Source: Gorsachius magnificus (lineage: Eukaryota; Chordata; Aves; Pelecaniformes; Ardeidae). Taken from it: a stretch of DNA of 64,000 bases. Both the position numbers and the translations under genes were made by a program. Positions 36,764 through 50,113 of this stretch are shown piece by piece (the stretch's first letter is position 1; each line of letters begins with the position of its first letter). The stretch covers positions 38,772,507 through 38,836,506 of the forward strand of contig CM067086.1 in NCBI GenBank assembly GCA_034008185.1, read 5' to 3'. The notes below the pieces were generated by a model. It had not been told where the DNA came from. It saw only the letters and a program-made list of their open reading frames with translations, and searched no databases.

Positions 36764-39342
36764 ATAATTTAAAACAATTTAAACTTGTCTAACATTCTCA
36801 AAGAATACTGATATCTCAGCTTTACATGATTCCTAGGGTATTTTTGTAAGAAAGACAATGTTAGTGATTTCTGCACAGACATGGGTTCAAAACCAAGCTA
36901 TAATGCTCTTTTTTAGTGCATTTTAGGTGTAAAGATAGAAGGCAGCTCCCATCAGAGCAGAGAGGTTCTCTAGCAAAGCTGCAATAAGAGCTGAGAAAGA
37001 AAAATTGTTTTTAAAATGGAGCTCATTAAGTTTCTGAGAGGAAGTTTATAAAGTACTTGCTAATGTCATGAGACTGAACACCTTTTCTCTGTGATACTAT
37101 ATCTTTACTGTGAATCATATAGTTTATGAGTTGAGTAAAGATGGCTTGGACAGGAATTTCACTGGTTATTCTGAAAAAAAACGCTCAGCTACTCAGAAGT
37201 TCAATCAAGCAGTTGGGCTCAAACGGAAGGTTTCAAATTTCTGTGTATGTGAACAGCAAGAATCAGGCAAATTCTTGATGTCTCTGGAACCACAGTTTAA
37301 GGTAATACTTATGCTACATGAATTGACATTTCACCCTTCCTTTCCCACAGGCCAACAGCTTTTTCCTGCTCACACAATCCTGTGGTGAACCAAATTGAGA
37401 ATCTGATCTGAGTAAAATTAATTTGGAAAAAAAAAAAAAAAAAGCAGTTTTACCTCTGATTGGTTCCCTGATCTAGTTCAATGAGCAGCAGCGCAAACAT
37501 TTCTGCTAGCCCAAGGGAGGAAGCAAAGCAGGGTGAGAATAAGCTGTCAGGTAGAGAAGGAGGTCAGGACTGCTGCTTAAGGCAGCAGTGCTAGCTGACA
37601 GTGTACTTGAAACTCCAGCTTGAGGTGTTTCATATTTGCATTTTTTTCATCAAAACCAAATCTTCATGTTCTGCCCTTGATTAATTCCGATGTTCCCTGA
37701 GAAAGGACTACATTATGAATCTTTACTTATGAATACTTTAAAAGTATTAGCACTGGGTTCTGCTTTCTTGAAATGAGCAAGGTTTATTAATGAAAACAAA
37801 GGTGGGGTCAGTATTTACAAGGGGGGGGGGGGGGGGAGCAATAAAAAAAAGCCCAGACCAATTCAAAAAAAGCTAAATAAAATGATAGTGCTCCATCAGT
37901 TCAGACCAACAATCTTTATAGCCTAGTTTCTAGCTTTTAGTAGCTCCTGTCACTGAATATGGTGGAAAATTACAAGGTATTAATGTGATCTTTGAATGGT
38001 TTTGCAGGCACTGCACATGTGTAGCTGTTAGACATGAAAACTAGCTGCGCAGGAGTGAATCAGTATTTTCATCTGCACTGGTTATAACTTTTAAAGCAGT
38101 GATGCTTCCACATGAGGCTAAGATTCAATTTATGTAGCTATAAGTACAGAAGAGTCAAGCAAACCAGCCTTCTGTTGGAAAACCAGTCAGTTGAATGTAC
38201 AGCCTTGGATTCATAGAATGATGGCTGCACTGCAGATTACATTAATTTAGAGCTGAAAATCAGGAGATATACAGCAACTATTGCATTTCATCTGTACAAT
38301 GCTATGAAACAGCAGCTGAAATGAGGTAAGGATGCAGCAACATGTAATCTAGCAGCACTAGCTACCCTGTGACAAAAGATCACTTACATGGCAAAAAAAT
38401 CGCCTACTTTTTCACACATTCATGGACCGTAGACTCCAATTAAATACAAACAGCTTCAACTATCTGTCAGGTAAGCAGACTTCACAGATATTGCTTAAGA
38501 AAGAAAATTGAGGAAATCAATTCCAGGTGACCAACTGATTGTTCTGATTGTTTTGAGTGTCAGTATTAAAAAGAAATAGTATTTGCTCAACTATGCACAA
38601 CAGAGAGCATTTTAGAATTGCAGGCTTACAAGGCAGCAAGATGTGATGCTTTGTTATAGCTGTCAACAATTTGCTGCATTGCAGGCTAATGGTAGTTGTT
38701 TAGGACAGCAGTGTTAACGCTAATGTACAAAGACTCAGTCATTAACCAGCACTCTCAGGTTCTAAAATAAGATATTAATTGAGCACACGGGAGTGTTAAA
38801 ATGTAAAAAAATATTGTCTGTTAATTTTGAACATTAGTAGATTTCTGCTAGGTCTTTACCTCTGGTATTACAGCAACATAGCAAAATCAGAAGCAGACTT
38901 TTCACGCAGCAACGTCTTTGGAGAATTGCTTATACAGTTGGACAGATGAATGCAACAAAGAAATGGTAGATATTTCTGCTCTCTCTTTTACACATGCATA
39001 CAGAAACACAAATACAAAAGCACATGTGTGCATTTTGTTTAATAACCCCAAATATCCCTGGTGCCTGATACCTATTTGTAGCTTGCTTTTCAATATTTCA
39101 CATCTGCTTCATTAGAATAGATCAGAAAAAAATCCATAAATAGTAATAAAAAGAATAGATGCTCCAAAATTCCATTAAAAGTTATAAATAACCAGGTTTT
39201 GTTTCCTGACTGAAAACATCAACTATTTGATTCTCCCAGACATTGATATTCAGCAAGACATTGCCTCCTTCCCACCTCTAATTTTTGGTAGCTATCCAGC
39301 AGTGAATAAAGATTGCAAGAACAAACACATACAGGCACAGAA
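36764..39342. other. unique sequence, no gene supported
   Basis: It holds an A17 run (37427-37443) and a G16 run (37821-37836) but no supported gene. Confidence 0.65.
37821..37836 (+). repeat. G16 homopolymer
   Basis: Sixteen uninterrupted G residues. Such runs are rare, form G-quadruplexes and are prone to sequencing or assembly error. Confidence 0.85.
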
Positions 39343-39660
39343 AATCACAGCATAACTTTATATGATTAAGGTTGGAAAGAATCCTTCTGTTTAAAAGGCA
39401 TCTCCTCTGTATTCCTTATTTCCATATGGATTTCCCTGAAACTGTTTTTTGCCACTGAGATTTTACATGAACCCAAATTAATCTTTGGAGCCAGAGATTC
39501 CTAAAATTGCACCAAATTTTCCATAAACCAAAAAGTCCTTTTAAAAATTGTAGTGTTATAGGAGCCCAAACTGTGTTCTAGTGGTGACATCACTAAACTT
39601 AATTACTCAGTTTTCCACAGCTAGTGCACAATGCCTATTGCCTTCAGCACACAGACTTGA
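39343..39660 (-). mobile_element. probable old antisense CR1 fragment
   Basis: 'gattaaggttggaaagaatc' resembles the antisense CR1 3' end. Further on, 'ggagcccaaactgtgttc' and 'tgcctattgccttcagc' fall in the order expected for antisense CR1 ORF2 (compare 'ggggcccaaaactgaacaca' and 'atgccattggccttcttggc' near 60.2-60.4 kb). It is strongly diverged, and its borders are uncertain. Confidence 0.45.
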
Positions 39661-40078
39661 AAATGCCATTCATATGAGCTTTTTGTCTCTAGAACATTAC
39701 CTGCGCATTCAACAAGGTAATGGGAAGGCTCATGTACAGAAAAGGTGAAAAAAAAGCTGGAAGACAGTCAATTGCTAAATAGTTTGTTTGCTTTAAGGGA
39801 TACACTCATCAGTGAACTAGAGGTGCAATCCTGTACCATTAAATTGAACCCTTCCTATCAGAGGTCCCATCTAACTTGTAGACATGTTGCTACCATCTGT
39901 TTTTGTCAGGAGTGAATGCTATATGGGAGAAAATGAGCCTTGCCAATTTTCACATCCAACTTAAAAGAATTAGTTATGTATAGGTCATTGCAGAGTATGA
40001 TACTATTTTGTACCTGGGTGATTAAACTGAAGATAACATTAATCAGTCAGCATTGATTAACTAAAACATGATGAAAGA

Positions 40079-40099
40079 TTTTTTTTTTTTTTTTTTTTT
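40079..40099 (+). repeat. T21 homopolymer
   Basis: Twenty-one T residues; it could be the antisense tail of an old retrocopy, but no body was recognised. Confidence 0.85.
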
Positions 40100-40725
40100 A
40101 AATCCTGTAATTAAGGTCAAGATATTTCAGAACAACATTATCTGTCATATTTGGATATTTTGTTTCTTGAGTTGCTTTGGTAGAAAGCTGAGTTTGGGAG
40201 TGAAGGGACTGCAACAGGGTTTGGTGGAAGAGCCTGGAGGCTCTGATGCTGAGATGATGGCTTGTGTGAAAAGGATAGACTATGAATGGGAGGGTATAGT
40301 ACCAAAGAGACTCTTTAGTGGTAGGGGGCATGAAGTATTAGAGATCAGATCTATACCTCTATTTTTGTTTTCATATTGAAACTTTCTACACCATCAAGGA
40401 TCCCAGACGTTTGTCAGCCAGCACCCAGGAAAACCTTGGCTTTAAAATATAAGTGACGGTTTTGATTTGCTTTTCCAAACTGGTTAAATGAAATAGCGTT
40501 AGGGAAGATTCCTTCTTTTCATGTCACCTGGGGGCCTGAGCATCTCTCCCTAAACTCTTGAGCAAACCAGAAAAAGAGAAGGGGATCTTTAGAGGATTTA
40601 AACTTTTCTTCCCATACGTTAGCTAAAACCATGGTTAGGGTCCACACTTGTGAAGCAGGAAATGCCTTCTCCCCACCTGTCCTTTGACCCAGTATTTGGA
40701 AATAGCCTGTACTAGATCCTCTTAC

Positions 40726-40853
40726 TCCCAATTATGCCAGAATTGAGTAACAGATGGGGCCTTTTGATAGCTTTTTTCTGAGCCAACATTTCAGGAATCT
40801 CTGATTCTCTAGCAGAGATGATAATCTCTGGATCACAAGTTACTGATGATGTT
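40726..40853 (-). other. candidate internal coding exon (minus strand)
   Basis: A minus-strand segment of 128 bp follows a very strong acceptor (T10-rich tract ending cctgttttag) and ends before gtaaga. It is open for 42 full codons, entering in phase 2 and leaving in phase 1. The peptide starts TSSVTCDPEIIISARESEIP and continues with EMLAQKKAIKRPHLLLNSG, which looks like ordinary coding sequence. I cannot place it in a family. The donor lacks G at position -1, a weak point. Confidence 0.35.
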
Positions 40854-43800
40854 CTAAAACAGGAAAAAAAAAAGTTAAAATACTGATGCCTAAACCTTGT
40901 CTGTCCTTTCTTGAGTTTCCAACTCCACAGCAATGCCACCTCCATACATTCAGAGCATAATTATTACCCCCATCATAGCAACCTAGCAAATAATAAAGTA
41001 CAATTATTAATCATATAGCATCCTGTCTGTTAGCCATACCTTTGTTATAAATCTATGTGAAAACTCCAACTACCAAAACTGACATCAAATTCTAGAAGTA
41101 GTAGTTCTGTATCTCTTTGCGAAAGTTGGGCTGCGACAGTAGAGAAAAACAGAAAGAAACCTCTGAGCGCTTAAGTAAGAAGCATGTCACAGCAGTTAAA
41201 CCTTCAATCTAGCTCTTCAAACAGTGACTAAGCACATCTTGGGTATTACATACTCACCCTTTATCTTTGCAGATAACACAACATTCAGAGAAAAAGACAA
41301 ACTTAATGGAAGAGAGAGTATTTCTCACTTTCTCCAAGGAGGGCAATCAATCCAGTGAACAATTTACTCTTGGATTAGTCAGGAAGTCTGCTCCAATTTC
41401 TAGTATTTGCATTGTTATTGCTCCCCTAAAGTTGAATCAAGTCAATGTGCTCACAGGCGAATAACACCGGTTAGACATGAAAAAGAAAAAAAAGACAGAA
41501 TCTTTCTTTCAAGGTTACTCAAGGGTCCAAAGAAGGAAACTGATATGATTCATGTATCTTAGGCTTCTTACTGTACACTATTCTGTGCTGCTTCTTTTGG
41601 GAGAAGCAATACAACATAGGGATGATCTTTGTAATATTTTGCTCATATAAGAAAAAATGCCAACTGATTATAGTCCCATACTTATTGCACTCCCTCTCCC
41701 AGGTTTGAGTTATTGGGGTTTTTTTTCAAATTAAACAAGAAAATATTAACATGTTTGATCAGCTCATAACCATGAACACCAACAGGGATGGCTCAGAAAG
41801 GCAACAAGAAAGTTAGTGTTTCTTGGATTATTGTGTATTTACTAACATACATATAGCAATAGCTCCTTGGGAAAAATACACTGGAGGCATTTCATAGTTA
41901 GTGTCAATTCAACTCTTAAGGTGATTCTGTAGAGTAAATTCCAAACAGAAACTCAATGATACAGCTTCTGAGGTGTGTCATAAATCACCACTACTAGATT
42001 CTTCAAGACACACTGTAAAGAATAAAACTTCAGAACCTACAAAGGCTACCAGCACCATTTGCCATTTGCTGCCTTGAACACATATTTTCTTTCCAAATGT
42101 GGTTTTTTTCCCCAGGCTCTCCTCTTTTCCTGAATTTTATGATAGTGTTTAGTAGTGAATATGACATTCATTTTTTGCAGGCAATTTTCAGATTAAACCT
42201 CATATATGATATAATATTTTCATGCTGGTATTCCCAAATTACTTATCTAAAGTGGAAAAAAAAAATCCAAATCAGTATACATGTTTTAATTCAAAACTCA
42301 TGCCACTAGTGCATATACAGATTTTTAACACAATCTTTACCCTGAAGGTATTCTTAGGCCTTCTACCCTCCGCTGAATCAAAAGGAAAGCATATGTATGG
42401 CAAAAGGCACCAGTGCCTTTTTTTTTCCATGGGTGAATATGCAGTAAATGTGTGAACCCCTGGCTCTTTCTGTTATGTAAGAAAGTCACTATATATAGCA
42501 GCATGTTGAAAATGAAAGAGATGCACTGTTTTCCCTCATTACTCGTCATAATCTTTTTGTTAAATTCCTCTTGAACTATGGCCTTAGGGTTACTGCTGTA
42601 AGGTTATTCCACGAGCCTTTCCTAGTCCACATTTCAGACTGTCAAACCTCAGTGTCATTGCAGGAGCTGGCACATATTGGGAGAACTGATGCTAAATGTT
42701 AGGAGATGGATTTCTCAGCCACGCCTGGAAGCTGACATAACCAATTTACATCTCTGACTATAAGGGCTCAAAGAGAGAAGGAAAGCTTTCATCATACTTT
42801 TGATAATTTGCAGAGTACAACCCCATGTCTTTAGCTGATTATGATATTATTGTCATGTGGAAGGAAAACTATGGAAATCTGTTTCTTGTGAGGTTATAGT
42901 TTGACCTTTCTGAGCTGAGTCAAACAGCCTCAAACTTCGAATTTGCTGAAATAAACACAGCATCATAAATATGCATGAATAAAATGATACTGTAGATTCA
43001 GGGTAGCTGTTTCACAAAGTAAAACAAGCAAAAAAGTGTGTTAGTGTCAGTAATAAATATGAATGTTTGAATATTGGTATCAGAAGCCTTAATTCAAAAA
43101 CCCTCAATTAGCTTGTACTATTTATAGTAAGAATAAAAATAAAAGACACATAGAAATAAATTAAACTTGGACAAAAAAAATCAAATCTAATTTGATCAAA
43201 TAATTGATTTCTCTTTTGATTTAAACACGTAAAATCCATGAAAGTGTTAATTATTACTTAACCTTCTGTTTCATTTGAGCATTCTGCAGCCAACTTTGTA
43301 AAGGGCATGGGGACTTAATTTGACCAGTGAGGAACTATCTTCACTCAGCAGAGAGGAGTAAAGGTTCAGGGACACATTTCCTGGCTCAGTTTGTCCAGGT
43401 CAGCTGGTGTCAAGGGAACAAAAATCTCCCACAACTGCTTGAAGGCATATGGATATCCAAATTAGTTCCTCTACCTCTCTTTTCATAGCCTCAGTGTAGG
43501 GGACATTTCAAGGATGGGGGAGATTATGAGCAGAGGAAAAGCCAGATGACATGCTTCAGTGATACTTCAATGATGTACATTCCCTAGTGAGCTGAAATGA
43601 TTCAAATGAAAGTTTGTTTGAATTTGTTAAAAATTGACCTTAGAAACTGAAACAAATTACAGAACATTTCCCACTGGACTTACTTCTTGGACTTCTTATT
43701 TTAATTATCATGCATTTCAATTGTATTGAGAGTCTCCATTCATTGCTCATGACCCTGCTATATAAAGGAAAATGTTTGTCCTTTCACTGTAGACAGTGTG

Positions 43801-45360
43801 CCTGTAAATTATGCTAGTTTATGCTCATGAACTTCGGGGTAGTGACAATAGTGAAGTTCAGGAGAATTTGACCTGAAATGATTAGGAGACTGCATTTTGT
43901 TGCTCAAAAATAAATGGGTTATACATAAATTAACAGAAACTCATACGGATGTGAAAAAGAAGCAAATTAGAATTAAAACCTTATTCTCTTGTTCCTAGCA
44001 AAAGTTGTTTTGTTTAAATTTCTATTTAAATTTTTTTTCTTAATTACATACATATTAACTGTGATGCTATTTCATATTTATGTGCAAAAAAGATCTGTTT
44101 AATGATCAGCTGGATTTGGCCTCAGGTAAGCACTTCAATATGTATTGCAGTCTTAAAATCCATTCAAGTTTTTCCTTAAGTATGTGATTAGATTCTCATC
44201 TGATCTTTAGTGTATAAATCTAGATTTCTTGGAAAAAAAGTCTAGTATACACTGTTTACCATCACAAACTTAATTCAGAGTCTTCACATCAGCCACACAG
44301 TGGCTACTTGTGACAGAGCTAAGAAAAGAACAGATATTACCAATTTTAAAATACTGATAGGGCATCACACAACAACTTTTTTCTTCCGCCTACCTAATAC
44401 AAAAGGTACTGCTCAGCGTTTCGGGTTTTTTTAGACTTTTGAAATCAAGCAGTAACATTGTTTGTGGAAAGGAAGCTAGTATGAAAATTAAAAGGACCTT
44501 ATTTTGTTTTCAGGGTAGGACATCCATATTGTTCTTAAACTATGTATGTATTTTGGAAGTATAAGATATAGGCATAAACCCAAAATAAGCCTACAACAAT
44601 AGTAACAGTATCAATAAAATAAAAACCTATCCTGGTGACCTAGTCTTTTTTGAAGTTTGGAAAATCTTGATTCAGTCATTGTATCTTTGGAGATTAAAGC
44701 TGTGATATTTGCAGTGTGGTCACATAGGATGCATTCAAAAGGTACAAGGTGTCTTCAAACAAATGTGGGTAGCCAGGCTTGTTCAATTTAGTCAAAAGTA
44801 CAGTACAGAGGCTGGGGTCACATACCCAGTGAGGAACCTGATGTAACAGGATATGTGAATGCTGGGAACTGGAGGTGTCAAACACTGTACCCAGGAGCAA
44901 CATCAGAGGCTGAACAGACAGTTGGGAAGAGAGGAGACAGTATGCATCAAGTCCAGGGGGTGAAACAAAGCCTTGACCAGGCATTGCAGTCGAATCAAAA
45001 AGACAAGGAATTTATTTATTAAGTTAAGGTTTGGGATAGCAGGTAGTTGAAAGATTCACTAGAAAGAGGAACCACAGAGAAAGTATGATAACGAAGCAAA
45101 GACAAGATAAGGTACTATGGCTACTGCCAAAGGAAATAACAGAGCTTCTGGTAGATGACAAATTGTCAGCAATATTTTTTCACAGGCACTCCGCTAGCTT
45201 GCAGTAAAGCTTTGCTTGGGAAAGGCATTGCCTGTGCTCTCCGAGACTTCTGATTGCTTATGGGATGATTCCAATTTTTTTTCTACAAGAGCTCTAATGT
45301 TAAATAAAATACAAATGTGAACAAATGGGAAAATATTAAATTTCCATCTTCCCAGACAGT

Positions 45361-45387
45361 GTGTGTGTGTATATATACATGTATATT
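45361..45387 (+). repeat. (GT)n(AT)n microsatellite
   Basis: gtgtgtgtgt followed by atatataca and gtatat. Confidence 0.85.
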
Positions 45388-48204
45388 TAGACAAAAGAGT
45401 GAACTGTTTAGGAATCTGCTTTGAGTGAACAAAGATAAACAAGATTCTTGATGTGTTATCAAGGAAAACTCATACAGAATCTCATTCTCAGTTTATTGGA
45501 ATTGAGAACAGTCCTGGATAGAACCATCATCAAGAAATTTTCAGAAACAGAATTAGACACTGCCAATATATGTAATATGTAGATAGACTGGGGGTTACTT
45601 CTTTTTCCAGCAGCCCCTTCACCTTCATATAAGCAGTCTCCAAACACCCTGTTAAATGTCCAAAGGGTGTGGAGTTTGAATATGGTGGGTTTTGTCCTCC
45701 AGAAAGTGGAAATAATTAAGATGACCTGCATAGATTCCCAGATGAGTTAATAAAGATGCAATCTAATTAAATTACAGACCTTGCATCTTGTCTTTCCTTT
45801 CATGTCTGGGAAAAAAAAACCCTAATTCTTGTACATTTTGTATGCTCCCCTGAAGAGAAAGAGTTCCATTACATTTTAATGGCTACTTTCTGCAAACTTT
45901 GCCTTTGAGTCTTTGTAAATCTATGTCATTCCTCTTTTACTGAGCCAGTCAAAAGATATGCACCTTGTAATGAAAGATGTGCCCTTTGAGTGATTTCACA
46001 AGAACACTATCCTTTATCATGCTGTTGTGTTAGGGTGCAATTGTGGGCAAGATGGAGCATAGTCATACTGATTCCAGTGTCCTTGCTACCCAGGGGTTGC
46101 TTTCGGAGTGCTAAAGAGATGAAAGAGGCAATCAAGAAAGCGATTCCATTTCACTCTCTAGTGAAGGAACATTCAGCTTGTTTTTGTGCAGTGTGTTTCT
46201 GATGACTGCTGACACATGAATAAGAGAGACCTTAAGGCAAGTCCACATCCTCTCATAAGATGTAACAAAGGCCACAAGGCTGTCTCACTTTTTTCTTGCC
46301 ATCTGACTTCATTCCACTGGCATTTTAAGTAAAGCACCTCATAAGAGCAAAATTTGTTACAAGGAAAAAGTAGAACTAAGCCAGGAGGAAAAACTCTTCA
46401 TAAAAGAGGAGGTACAGGAACTTGGCAGGGATATAGACAGCTGCATTTTTGTCCTGCTTGCTTAATAGTGTAAACAACTTTTGTTGGTTAGCTTTGTATG
46501 TGACCATTCAGGAAACCCTCTATATAGACAATGTATCTTGTCAACCATTTCCTGTGTGTGTAAAATGTAATTCGTCACCCTGTGCTGCCTTGGCAGCAGC
46601 CTTGTAAAGAACACACTGAATTAATGAATATTTCATAAAGATGTGATTTATTAGCATTCCTCTGCCTTTGCTTTGAAAAAGATCCATCCTTCAAAAGCTG
46701 AGCACACAAAAGCTATCTGCAGGTATGGAAAGTAGACTGAACCCCCTGAAGACAAAACCAGCATTTCTTAATAACCTCTGGGCCATATAGACTTTAGAAG
46801 AGATATTTAGTCAATCTTGTATTAATATTTTAGATGGTAAAGAAATGCAGTGCTAAGCTATTATACCGAATTTGGCTGTCAGAACCATGAGCTATCACAA
46901 AAAAAATTTATTACCAACTTGGAATTTTTCAGTTTCATATATTTTGATGAACATATAACAAAATAGGTCACAGCATAGTACAAATACCTCTGGGCCTTCT
47001 GAGCTACCCGCTTTTCCATGCTGCTATAGAGCACTTTTCCTTCCCAGAACCCACCAGCAAATCTGTCATATGCACAAATTATGAAGTTGCATGTACCTGT
47101 ACTTCTATCCTAACCACTAATGCCCCCAGGTATTATCCAATACAACAACTGCTGTAACAAGTGTTCTTTTCCTATAATAGCAAATATTTATTGTGTTCAA
47201 TTAATATGCATGGTCCCGCATCTCACAAAATGACATTGTTCCTTTTCTGACAGTCTGCAGACTCTGGCACATGTTGCAATACAGGCAAAAAATAAACCAG
47301 AAAACCAAATGTGGTTTTGGTATCTCAGGCAGCTGGTGCTTTCTACTGGTGGTATAAAAATACATTTTAACTGCATTCAATGCAACACACGGTTTCAAAA
47401 AGTATTTGCTTTTTTTTTCTCAACAGACATCCCTTATTTGCAATGCTAGTTCAATCCCAGTATTCCTGTGCATTTGATCCACAACACCTGTTACATCCAC
47501 CTGGTTATTACAGCTGGATTATTAAGCTCTTATCTTCATCTGTAGGAAATCATGCTTTCAGGTTGGGAGGCCTTTTATTCTGCGAAGATGGTAAATGCTG
47601 TATAATGTCAGACCATTACGAAACATCACAGAAGTACTTCACAATAAGAATCATCCATTACGATTGTATTTAAATCTCCTAGACTAAAGCTTTCTTGTGT
47701 CTCTTTTCTCCAGTGACTGGGAGATGCATAGCTCCAATGCATAGCTTTGGAATGTGAGATCAAAGGAGAAAGATGCATGTGCATGGCAAGTTAGAAGGAC
47801 AGGGTGATTTTCCCAGGTGATAGATGATGCTTCTGTAGTGATTTCTTTTAAATCTGTCTTAATTAGTTAATGTAATAATTTTCAGTGGAAGAATTACCCA
47901 CTGTGTGTCTTTAGACTTCAGGGAGACAAATATGTATGGGAGGGGAAAGAGGCTTATGTTACAGGAGTAACACTGCAAACAGGAAAAACTAAAGAACTCC
48001 CGAGGCATACTCAAGCATAGTATGATATACATGAGCCAAGGAGCCAGCAGGACTGAATGAATCTGTAGAGTTTTTTTCAGAACCTGGAAAAGCTTTCTCA
48101 CTTGCCAAGCTATGAATCTAAGCCCAAAATGTTAAGGGAAAATATGGAGGTACTCTTCCTAGAAGCTGGCTCTTGCACTGAGGCATTGAACTAGGAAAAG
48201 TATA

Positions 48205-49206
48205 CCTGTAATCCATCAAGAGTGTCTACCAGGTATCATGCATAGCTCAGATAAAGCTTATGAAATGCTCAATCAAATATTGGTATGTGATGTGTGTAGA
48301 GAGATGAAAAGCTATTGCATATTATCAGAAGTTGACATTGTCAGACATGTCAGAAGAAAAAGAAGATATTTTCTTGAAGCTCTCTTCACCCTCTTTTAGG
48401 AGCTATTCCCTGGAGTCTTGATGGGTATTGTTGGTTTATTCTATGATCACCAAAAAAGCAGGAAAACTCTGGTTGTGGTCATGTGACATTATTTTTTCTG
48501 CAGACACAATCCTTTTCCTAATGCAGAGGTCGAAACAGTGGCAGGAGTTGTATTTCACTGAGTACCAAAGGTAGAGTAACATACTGCCAGACAAGGGATA
48601 AATTTATTTATCCTAGTTTTTAAGGATTTGTTGAACTGAATGGAGTAAAGCAAATAGTTAGGCTGAGCGATTCGAAGGGACACTTAAGTGCAGGTTACTA
48701 ATATGTTCAAACAGCAAGTGATTAAGTTACATTTTTGCTGTACTTACCCTCCCTAGATAACCTGGCATATATTCTCACTTAATCACCTATCTAAATGAAA
48801 AATCAGAACATTTTTATATTATTAGACATTTTGGGAAGGCTAGCACTGAATAAGAAGCTGAAGCAGTCATTGGGATATACTCAGTGGGTCAATAATAATT
48901 TACATTACAGGAGGAATTTGAGCAGTATCTGGTCAAGGAATTCCAAAGACAAGTTATAATAGAACCTTATGTAAACACTTAGAGCTTGAAGTCTTAATTC
49001 TTGCTAAATATCAGCAGATGCAGAATTGTTGGGAAAAGTCTTTCAAAGTGGTGGGAAAGGTTAATAACATTACTAAGAAATTAAATAAAGAATCCTTCAG
49101 GAACAATGTCATACCAACAAGGGTGTATGTCAGTAGGTTAAAATCCTGTCACAGGTGGGAGGTGGTTGTTAACTTCAGATGCAGCAGGGAGAAGGGAATT
49201 CAAGCT
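48205..49206 (+). pseudogene. gypsy integrase relic
   Basis: N-terminal zinc region: QECLPGIMHSSDKAYEMLNQ then DVCREMKSYC (48205-48330). Core: ELFPGVLMGIVG (the expected catalytic Asp is Gly here), SRKTLVVVM, NAEVETVAGVVF, an eroded DQG-type box near 48590 and AERFEGTLK (about 48664-48690). The usual YHPQTDG stretch before ERF appears to be deleted. C-terminal domain: YNRTLCKHLELEVLILAKYQ, WEKSFKVVGKVNNIT and VYVSRLKSCHRW up to about 49165; this part is open from 48922 to 49206. Stops at TAG, TGA and TAA codons show it is non-functional. Assignment rests on my knowledge of Gypsy integrases, not on a search. Confidence 0.7.
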
Positions 49207-50113
49207 GAGCATAACATAAAAAAGTAAAGGTTGAAGAATCAGTTCTAACTGGTTTTATGATTTTTGGTATCATCACCAAAGAGTGGTGCAGAGTCAAACA
49301 TGCAGGTTTTGTAGTCTTTTGTGAAGCAGATACATAAGAAGTAGGAAAAATGTCAGAGTAGGGGTTTATAACTACATCTTTGAATTCTCAGATACAATTT
49401 GGATGCAGAACTGTATCTGAGAATATTGTGAGGAAATAGTAAGATAAGGTTATATGTAGATCACTGGAGAGTCAACATGCCACTGTGACTGATGTATTAC
49501 TTTTTTTGATGGCCCATCAGATTACGTAGAGAAAAGAATGCCAGGAGACTGGATTAAACTGGAAAAGACTCTTTCCATAGAGGAAAAATAAAACCTGTTT
49601 TGATCACTGATTTGATACAAGATTATGTTAAAAAGCTGACTGGTCCTTCAACTGTATCTTGAGGCAGTTCAGCTAAATGCTGGCTGGATTACACAGTCAT
49701 GACGAACTCGCACTGATGACATCACCACCTTCTGAAACTGGAAACTAAAAGAAGTGCGGAATTATTTGGGGAAACCTACCTACAGAGTTCACACTGTTCA
49801 AAGGGAAAATCTGTCTAATGTAGTTCAAAAATAACTTGGGAGATAAAGGAAGAAATGTATCCCAGTCCCTTAAATGTGAAGGCCATTATAGATTGACCCA
49901 AATGCCTAAACTCAGTCTTTCATGGGACTTTCAGGATATTACAGAAGGTTTGTGGAAAATTCCAAAGACTTTGTTGCTCCTATTACTGCACTGTGTAAAA
50001 AATGGAAGGCTAACAAGATAATTCTGGATGAAGCTTTTCAGAGAGCCTTTAAGCAGGTAAAGGCATTCTTGGCTCAATATTTCTTGTCCCATATTTGCTA
50101 TCCCAAAATCTGA
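49207..50113 (+). pseudogene. gypsy reverse transcriptase relic
   Basis: The first 470 bp are too decayed to read. WLDY at 49681-49692 may be the eroded YLDD box, followed by HHHLLKLE (with two stops before it) where Gypsy RTs have the H-L-x-H-L stretch. Then KICLM and F-K-x-x-LG near 49806-49840, PSPLNVKAIID followed by a stop where Trp is expected (49861-49896), QSFMGLSGYYRRFVEN (from 49913, shifted frame) and AFQRAFKQVKAFLAQ to 50077. Spacing from the integrase end to this box is what a complete RT would need. Confidence 0.7.
49384..49424. repeat. 13-bp perfect inverted repeat
   Basis: attctcagataca (49384-49396) and tgtatctgagaat (49412-49424), separated by 15 nt. It lies in the unreadable RT part of the gypsy relic. 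Confidence 0.9.

Larger units (their letters stand above)
39661..48204. other. unique AT-rich sequence with one exon-like segment
   Basis: It contains a T21 run (40079-40099), a (GT)n(AT)n microsatellite at 45361-45387 and the exon candidate at 40726-40853. The gypsy relic that starts at 48205 may reach further upstream, where I could not follow it. Confidence 0.55.

Noticed and set aside
35989..36767. Several 70-160 codon frames in the solo LTR on both strands
   Set aside because: Overlapping frames in all directions in a GC-rich block indicate low stop density, not genes.
40171..40318. Plus-strand open segment after a tag, encoding GVKGLQQGLVEEPGGSDAEM
   Set aside because: Donor is weak and the opposite strand is open too; coding content could be compositional.
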